Under the pieces are notes generated by a model that did no database searches, had not been told where the DNA came from, and saw only the letters and a list, made by a program, of their open reading frames with translations. A DNA stretch of 64,000 bases, taken from the NCBI GenBank assembly GCA_900323505.1, contig OOIN01000035.1, positions 310,001-374,000 of the forward strand, written 5' to 3'. The position numbers were made by a program, and so were the translations under genes. This stretch comes from Ustilago trichophora. Taxonomy: Eukaryota; Basidiomycota; Ustilaginomycetes; Ustilaginales; Ustilaginaceae. Positions within the stretch are counted from its first letter, which is position 1. The number at the start of each line of letters is the position of its first letter. Of this stretch, positions 58,625 through 64,000 are shown one piece after another.

Positions 58625-60988
58625 TTACTCGTTCTGTGCATCTTCAAGTTTAAACCTTACCAGCACACTACCTTCTGCAACCAACCCACCCACCTTGCAC
58701 TTGGAACTGACACTCTGCACCACTGCGTCTCTGGGAGCCTTGAGACTGATTTCGGTCTTCATGGCTTCCAAGATCACAACGGTCTCGCCGGCCTTCACGG
58801 CTTGACCCGGTTCCACTTTGCATTCTACGATCTTGCTCGGCATGGGACTGGTCAAAGCGTGTTTAGAGGTGGTGGTGGGGGTGTCGGAGATCTTGGAGAA
58901 CCATTGGGGTGGGAGGAGGTTGAACGAGGTTGTGACGCCCGTGGGGAGGAAGACTGTATGGGTGAGGGTGGAGGGGGTGGGGATGGTGGTGACGCCGTGA
59001 GTGCCAAGGTTGGAGAAGGTGTATGGTGTGGTGTTGGGGGTGGGGGATGAGATGGTAACGTCGTAAGTTGTGTCCGGACCAGAGAGCGCGGTGGTTGAAA
59101 GGGGTGTTACGGTGACGCAAAGATCGCCTAGGGTTTTGTGGGTGACGTTAAAAGATCGACTTGAAAGAGGGATCAACGTGGAATGCGTCCAAATGCTTGC
59201 TTTGTTCCCTTGGGCGTTAGCCATACCTTCCTGTGCACTTGCTTTAAGATCCCTTTCGAACATCCACACCACTCCCTGGGCCACCGCCTCGGCCAGCATC
59301 TCCTCGCGCGTATGCGGGTCACCAAACAGTCCCTCCTCTCCCCATTTCCCAATAAATCCAGTCTCCACTTCTCCCGCTACAAACTTGGGATGCCTCACCA
59401 GATTCTTCAGAAACTGAATGTTGGTACTGGGCCCAACAACCTGATACTGGTTCAAGGCGTTAGCCATGATCCGAAGCGCCTCGTTTCGATCCCTACCTTT
59501 GACGATCAGTTTGGCGATCATGGGATCGTAGTGGACGCTAATCTCGTCACCCGTGACAAAGCCGGTATCGACTCGAACGACGGCTTCCGGCGTGGAAGCT
59601 GTAGCCACGTTGCCTCCGGCCGTACGGGTGACCAAGGCGGTGTTGGAGTGAGTAAGAGTCGTAGTTGGGGGTAAGGAGACGTGGATAAGTTTGCCAGTGT
59701 CAGGGAGGAAATTGGCATCGGTATTCTCGGCATAAATCCTAGCTTCAAATGCATGTCCCTCGATCAACAGCTCGTCCTGCAACAACGGCAACCTGTTACC
59801 CGCTGCCACCTCCAACTGCCACTCTACCAGATCTAACCCAGAAACCATCTCGGTCACGGGATGCTCAACCTGAAGCCGCGTATTCATCTCCATAAAGTAA
59901 AAATTCTCGGGCCTTTGCGCGTCCAAGATAAATTCGACCGTTCCTGCACCCACGTATCCAACGGCTTTGGCAGCTGCCACCGCTTTTTCACCCAACTCCT
60001 TGCGTAGCGCATCGGGAAGGTGCGGGGCGGGCGCTTCTTCGATGATCTTTTGATGTCGTCGTTGAACAGAGCAATCGCGCTCCGAGATGTAGACTGCGTT
60101 GCCGTGGGTATCGGCGAATACCTGCACCTCTACGTGACGTGGCGCAGTAAGGTATTTCTCGATGAGCACCGTGGCATCTCCAAAGCTCTTCAACGCTTCT
60201 CGCTGTGCACTTGAAAGAGCATCGCTGAATTCCTGGGCAGAATTGGCGATCTTCATTCCTTTTCCTCCACCGCCTTTGACGGCTTTGATCAAGACGGGAT
60301 AGCCAATCTTGTCGGCTTGAGCAGCGAGAAATTTCTCATCCTGCTCGTGACCGTGGTATCCAGGGACACAGGGAACACCTGCATTGAGCATGATCTCTTT
60401 ACTGGCGCTCTTGCTTCCCATTGCATCGATGGCGCTCGCAGGAGGACCCATAAAGGTCACCTTACCACTTTGCTCGAGCAACTTTGCGAAAGCGGCATTC
60501 TCACTGAGGAATCCATAGCCAGGATGGATCATGGTCGCACCCGTCTTCTCGGCAACCGCGAGGATCTTGTCCTGACGCAGATACGACTCTGCCGAAGCAG
60601 CAGGGCCGATGCCGTAGGCTTCATCGGCCAGTTTGACGTGCTGCGACAGGGCGTCGGCTTCCGAGAATACGGCAACGGTGGAAATGCCAAGTCGACGACA
60701 GGTGCGAATGATTCGACAGGCGATTTCGCCACGGTTCGCAATGAGGATTTTTGCAGGAAGAGGCTTGAGTGTCTGACCCTCGACGACGGGGGTGGAGAGG
60801 GTAGAGGCGGAGCGAGTGGAAGCAAGAGTGACAGGTTGAGGACGAAGTGCTTGAACGCCAGGAGAGGTAGACATCTGTCGAGCTGCAACAGGCATCAACC
60901 GAGCCGCCGCAGCAGCCCCTATACCAACTCCCAGACGAGCAACCGCAAACCTGGGCTTGAGAGCCATCGACGAAGTCGTACGAAGCAT
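58625..60988 (-). CDS. mccA: biotin-dependent acyl-CoA carboxylase alpha subunit, probably methylcrotonoyl-CoA
   Basis: Protein of 787 residues. A mitochondrial presequence (Arg/Ala/Ser-rich, about 1-60) is followed by a biotin carboxylase unit from about residue 78: KILIANRGEIACRIIRTCRR, the ATP-grasp loop KAVKGGGGKGMKIA, ERDCSVQRRHQKIIEEAPAP and EMNTRLQVEHPVTEMVSGLD. A central linker domain follows, then a biotinyl domain with EAMKTE and the biotin-bearing Lys at 744. Presequence, domain order and size fit the alpha subunit of methylcrotonoyl-CoA carboxylase of leucine breakdown; a propionyl-CoA type is less likely. The beta subunit is not in this window. The biotin site is AMKT, not the common AMKM. 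The frame is open to a TTG at 61024; the ATG at 60988 fits the presequence. Confidence 0.87.
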   Translation of the reverse strand: MLRTTSSMALKPRFAVARLGVGIGAAAAARLMPVAARQMSTSPGVQALRPQPVTLASTRSASTLSTPVVEGQTLKPLPAKILIANRGEIACRIIRTCRRLGISTVAVFSEADALSQHVKLADEAYGIGPAASAESYLRQDKILAVAEKTGATMIHPGYGFLSENAAFAKLLEQSGKVTFMGPPASAIDAMGSKSASKEIMLNAGVPCVPGYHGHEQDEKFLAAQADKIGYPVLIKAVKGGGGKGMKIANSAQEFSDALSSAQREALKSFGDATVLIEKYLTAPRHVEVQVFADTHGNAVYISERDCSVQRRHQKIIEEAPAPHLPDALRKELGEKAVAAAKAVGYVGAGTVEFILDAQRPENFYFMEMNTRLQVEHPVTEMVSGLDLVEWQLEVAAGNRLPLLQDELLIEGHAFEARIYAENTDANFLPDTGKLIHVSLPPTTTLTHSNTALVTRTAGGNVATASTPEAVVRVDTGFVTGDEISVHYDPMIAKLIVKGRDRNEALRIMANALNQYQVVGPSTNIQFLKNLVRHPKFVAGEVETGFIGKWGEEGLFGDPHTREEMLAEAVAQGVVWMFERDLKASAQEGMANAQGNKASIWTHSTLIPLSSRSFNVTHKTLGDLCVTVTPLSTTALSGPDTTYDVTISSPTPNTTPYTFSNLGTHGVTTIPTPSTLTHTVFLPTGVTTSFNLLPPQWFSKISDTPTTTSKHALTSPMPSKIVECKVEPGQAVKAGETVVILEAMKTEISLKAPRDAVVQSVSSKCKVGGLVAEGSVLVRFKLEDAQNE

Positions 60989-61467
60989 CTTTTTTTTTTC
61001 CAGCAACGTTGACAACGACGACAAATCGTGAGAGAGAGAGAGAGAGAGAGAGAAAAGAAAAGGAGAAAAAGTAACCTAGTGGTTTTCGGTTGAAGCTACT
61101 TTGCCTTGTGATCTTATCTCTGGAAGAAGAGGATCGCAAACGTATGCCGATGGAATGGAAGAGGTAGGAAAGAAAGAAGAAAAGTAAAACCTCGCTCTCC
61201 TTTGAACCAGACCGAAACCGGCAAAGCCATACAGCAACCCAACGCGCGGGTCAAAATTGCGGGGCCCGGCGTGTGTCGACTGTAATTGTGTGGGGGAATC
61301 TTCAGTCGGCTGCCCCGCACTCTCTTTTCTTTTTTCTTTTTTTTTAGCGCAGCACGTCTGTGCGTGGGACGACAACAAAAGCCGATCCGGTTCGAACGGT
61401 TTTGACGGCTCACTCACAACCCAGCCGAGCCTCTCTCTCCCCCGAACAACCGGCCTTCGGTCCAACT

Positions 61468-61506
<39 letters not shown>

Positions 61507-61746
61507 TTTCGGCTTCATTTCACAGTAACACCCTTTCCCCGATCGACCCGTCCTGTATACACTCACCGATCTTTCCACACCCCCAGATTGCTGTTGTTAC
61601 CAATCACACTTCACCGTCATCTCACAGTATCACAAAGTGTAGAACAAGAAAATGGAATCACGATTCAAAACTGTAACGAAAACAAAAACAAAATACAAAA
61701 ATACAAAAGAGTACTATTACCTCCTAACTCCTCCTCTTCTGCTCAT
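60989..61746. other. intergenic region, SNF5 3' flank and carboxylase promoter
   Basis: 758 bases. A GA tract at about 61029-61054 lies some 40 bases upstream of the carboxylase start (CT on its sense strand) and a CT tract at about 61470-61504. No gene is seen. Confidence 0.55.
61470..61504. repeat. CT microsatellite
   Basis: About 17 CT units between the SNF5 and carboxylase genes. Confidence 0.85.
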
Positions 61747-64000
61747 CTACGGAGCAGCATGTGCAACACTAGGACTCTTCTGTTGTCCTCCTCCTCCACC
61801 TAAAGGAGAAGCACCATTTCCACCACTCCCAGGCGAGCCTGCACCTCCTCCACCTGCCGCTGCAGGCGGGCCCGAGTTGCCATAGACCCGCTTGTTGACA
61901 TTGGCACGATGCAAACGGTTGCGCAGATGGATCTCAAAATTGTTGAGACTCTCGCCGGGTCCAGGCGTGTAGAGCTTGCCGGGGCAGTCGAGACAGCGTA
62001 CACGCCACTCTGGTTGTGGTGGCGGTGGTACGCCTGCGGGACGGGGCCGCTGTTGGATCTCAAAGCGGTCGTTGGGGTAGCGTGCTTTGAGAGCGGCGCC
62101 CGATTGAGTGAGCCAGTCTGGTGGTGTTGCGCCCGGAATCGACGCCATGCGAGGGGATACGTTGGAGAGCGTAGGTGTGCCCGATGATGCGGCTGGTCTT
62201 GGAGGCGATCCAGGGATAGCTGCTGCTGCTGCTGCTGCTGCAGTAGCGGCGGAGTTGGTAGCGGCACTGCTTGGGGTAGCTGCGTTGGTAGAGGCATCAG
62301 CAGCAGAGACAGCAACTTCACCGGCATCATCGTCAGCCGCTTCCTTCTTGACCTCACTAGCATCGCTTGTCGCTGCCGCCGCCGCCGTTGTTGTTGTTGT
62401 TGTTGCTGCTGGTGCTGGTGCGGTCGTGCTGGGCTCGGCGGTATCAGCGTCAGTAGTGGCAGCAAACGAAGCCGTCACCTTCTCGCGTGCATTCTCAGCT
62501 GCTGCGCGTCGCGAAGGCTGCGAGCCTTCCTCGGCCGCCACAGACTGTGATGCTGATTTGCGCGATCGAGGAGCCGGCTCAGGACTGTTGGACCTCGACG
62601 AAGAATCGCTGTCATCGGGACTGCCCACCATCTCGAATGGAAGATCCTCCTCGTCAGAACCATCACCAGCATCACCGCGACTCACCGCCCGAGATGATCC
62701 TGGCGGTCGACCCTTGCGTCGCACTCCGTTGCCATCTCCACCCGCCAAGTCGTCGTTGCCACCTGCTGCGCCATCTGGCTTGGGCGTGTCCGCAGCACTG
62801 GTCGGCTCCGTCGAGTCCTCCTGCTCGCCCAATGCATTGAGCAGCGCCGTGTCGATGAGCGGATTCGAGATACCCATCTTGCGATTCAGTGCCTGCTGCT
62901 GCTTCATGTGGACTACAGGATCACGCGTGTACTCCAAGAAGATGACCTTGCGGTGACGGTGGTAGTACTTTCCGCAAGGACCGCACAGCGACTTGTCGCC
63001 CAACGGTCCCTTTCGCCTTCCGGGTGCAAGCGTACCGGGAATACCACAGTTCGAGCAGTGCCACATGCCGTCGTGGAAGTTGGGATGCTGACGCTCCAGG
63101 TCCTCAGGACGCACATTGTTGCGTTGAGCATACGAAAGCGAGACGAGCTTGGGTGCCGGCTTCTCGGCTTGCGAGCCGGTGGCCTGATTCTCCGGCGAGC
63201 GTGCGCGCTTCTTGGCTTCCTCCTCCGTGTACTCGGGCGCAAACTTGGGTCCGCCTGGATCCGACTTGCGTCCCAATCCACCGGGGAAGTCAAAGTGGAT
63301 GGCGTGGTGGTTGACCTTGGGCTTCTTGCGGTCGGGCAAGCCGAGACCGTCGGGACCAGGTGTCGGTGTGCCGACGTCGTTGGCCTGCGATGGCGCGATC
63401 GATGCGTTGGCAGCTGCCGCTGCAGCTCGTCGTGTCGACATACCTCCATAGCGATCGCTGAGCCCGTTGGCATTCTGCAATGCGGCATCGGCGCCCGTCT
63501 GTGTTGTTTGGATGCCGTATACTGCAGGCGTGCGTTGCGTCTTTTGCGGGTCGCGATCGGGAAGGTTGATACCACGACGACCACGCGTCTGTCGACGCTT
63601 TCGACGGGCCTCGCGCTCGCGTTCGCGGTCGAGGCGCTCGATCTCGGCCTCGGTGAGCTGCAGCAGGCGAGGCGTAAAGTTGTACGACTCGAGCTCGTTC
63701 CTCGAAAGGTTGGCTTTGCTGACAGGGCCAAGGAAGGCGGCGCGCAACTCTTCGTCCGCGATCGGTCGCCCGTCGAACGTGTGTCCCGTCATGGCGAGCG
63801 ACTTGACATGAACAGAGACCTGCTCGCGGATCGAGTGAGCGATGGCCGTCTTGAACTCGCCCGACAGACCCAAATCGGCTGCGAACGTCTCAGCGAACTT
63901 CTCGGCAGCGGCAGGATCCGACTCGTTGGCGTCCCATTCGAACTGGTCGACCAGGTTCATGCTGCCAACCGTAATGTCGAGCTTGATCATCATGCGCAGC
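61747..64000 (-). CDS. SNF5: SNF5/SMARCB1 chromatin-remodelling subunit, 3' part
   Basis: The frame enters from beyond 64000 and ends at 61747, so the N-terminus and first SNF5 repeat are missing. The visible part of about 750 residues begins in the second SNF5 repeat: MMIKLDITVGSMNLVDQFEW, DLGLSGEFKTAIAHSIREQ, then LTEAEIERLDREREREARR and a basic stretch. This domain contacts the nucleosome acidic patch in SWI/SNF-type complexes. About 310 residues into the visible part is a GATA-like zinc finger (CSNCGIPGTL, then CGPCGKYYHRHRK). The remainder is Ala/Ser/Thr-rich, with poly-Ala, acidic clusters, a conserved-looking block (PPDWLTQSGAALKARYPNDR) with two more cysteines (RCLDCPGK), and a Gly-rich end. 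SNF5 is preferred over Sfh1 on general likeness, not alignment. Confidence 0.85.
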   Translation of the reverse strand, partial: LRMMIKLDITVGSMNLVDQFEWDANESDPAAAEKFAETFAADLGLSGEFKTAIAHSIREQVSVHVKSLAMTGHTFDGRPIADEELRAAFLGPVSKANLSRNELESYNFTPRLLQLTEAEIERLDREREREARRKRRQTRGRRGINLPDRDPQKTQRTPAVYGIQTTQTGADAALQNANGLSDRYGGMSTRRAAAAAANASIAPSQANDVGTPTPGPDGLGLPDRKKPKVNHHAIHFDFPGGLGRKSDPGGPKFAPEYTEEEAKKRARSPENQATGSQAEKPAPKLVSLSYAQRNNVRPEDLERQHPNFHDGMWHCSNCGIPGTLAPGRRKGPLGDKSLCGPCGKYYHRHRKVIFLEYTRDPVVHMKQQQALNRKMGISNPLIDTALLNALGEQEDSTEPTSAADTPKPDGAAGGNDDLAGGDGNGVRRKGRPPGSSRAVSRGDAGDGSDEEDLPFEMVGSPDDSDSSSRSNSPEPAPRSRKSASQSVAAEEGSQPSRRAAAENAREKVTASFAATTDADTAEPSTTAPAPAATTTTTTAAAAATSDASEVKKEAADDDAGEVAVSAADASTNAATPSSAATNSAATAAAAAAAAIPGSPPRPAASSGTPTLSNVSPRMASIPGATPPDWLTQSGAALKARYPNDRFEIQQRPRPAGVPPPPQPEWRVRCLDCPGKLYTPGPGESLNNFEIHLRNRLHRANVNKRVYGNSGPPAAAGGGGAGSPGSGGNGASPLGGGGGQQKSPSVAHAAP

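Noticed and set aside
62108..62956. 282-codon antisense frame across the SNF5 gene, Ala/Val/Ser-rich
   Set aside because: Composition is the reverse reading of poly-Ala/Thr/Ser coding repeats; no start context or domain.

Overview
The window looks like nuclear DNA of a basidiomycete smut fungus (Ustilaginales type). The basis is the gene content, long and mostly unspliced reading frames rich in C-ending codons, short GT-AG introns of about 110-122 nt in only three genes, Ser/Pro/Gln-rich low-complexity protein extensions, and intergenic DNA full of CT, CA, GA and GAA microsatellites. There is no sign of bacterial, viral or transposon coding sequence. The species cannot be fixed from the sequence alone.

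Layout, left to right. 1-2264: no recognisable gene. 2265-3347 (+): mitochondrial succinate/fumarate carrier SFC1, two exons. 4922-7015 (+): four-RRM RNA-binding protein of the MRN1/Nrd1 type. 8692-11587 (+): transportin/KAP104 import receptor, two exons. 12756-14651 (+): membrane-anchored von Willebrand A protein. 14817-15788 (-): pinin-domain protein. 16406-20662 (+): Drs2-type P4-ATPase flippase. 21261-25202 (+): long coiled-coil protein. 25326-27209 (-): PalC-like BRO1 protein of ambient-pH signalling. 27582-33782 (-): very large arrestin-like protein. 36362-38950 (+): tail-anchored FHA protein resembling STRIPAK Far9/SLMAP. 39629-40837 (+): RRM protein. 41501-45148 (+): cohesin SMC3. 45550-46893 (+): lipid kinase. 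47497-48364 (+): KDEL receptor ERD2, three exons. 48719-48833 (-): tRNA-Phe(GAA) with an intron. 49041-50675 (-), 51214-51453 (+, doubtful) and 52634-55009 (+): membrane proteins of unknown function. 55346-56302 (+): EAF6. 56559-56930 (-): COX23. 57609-58292 (+): p24 cargo receptor. 58625-60988 (-): biotin-dependent acyl-CoA carboxylase alpha subunit. 61747-64000 (-): 3' part of SNF5, running off the right edge.

Most genes are unrelated housekeeping functions: vesicle traffic (DRS2, ERD2, p24, arrestin), chromatin and chromosomes (SMC3, EAF6, SNF5), RNA handling and nuclear import, and mitochondrial metabolism (SFC1, COX23, carboxylase). No clear metabolic cluster is present. The most suggestive neighbourhood is the head-to-tail pair of an arrestin-like gene and a PalC-like gene, because arrestin (PalF/Rim8) and PalC act in the same pH-signalling pathway. 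Intergenic DNA also carries a recurring palindrome (CAGTACTG / ACTGTACAGT) that I saw only outside genes and that deserves a genome-wide count.

Several open frames extend 5' of the first ATG through TTG, GTG or other sense codons. For a eukaryote I have placed starts at the first sensible ATG.
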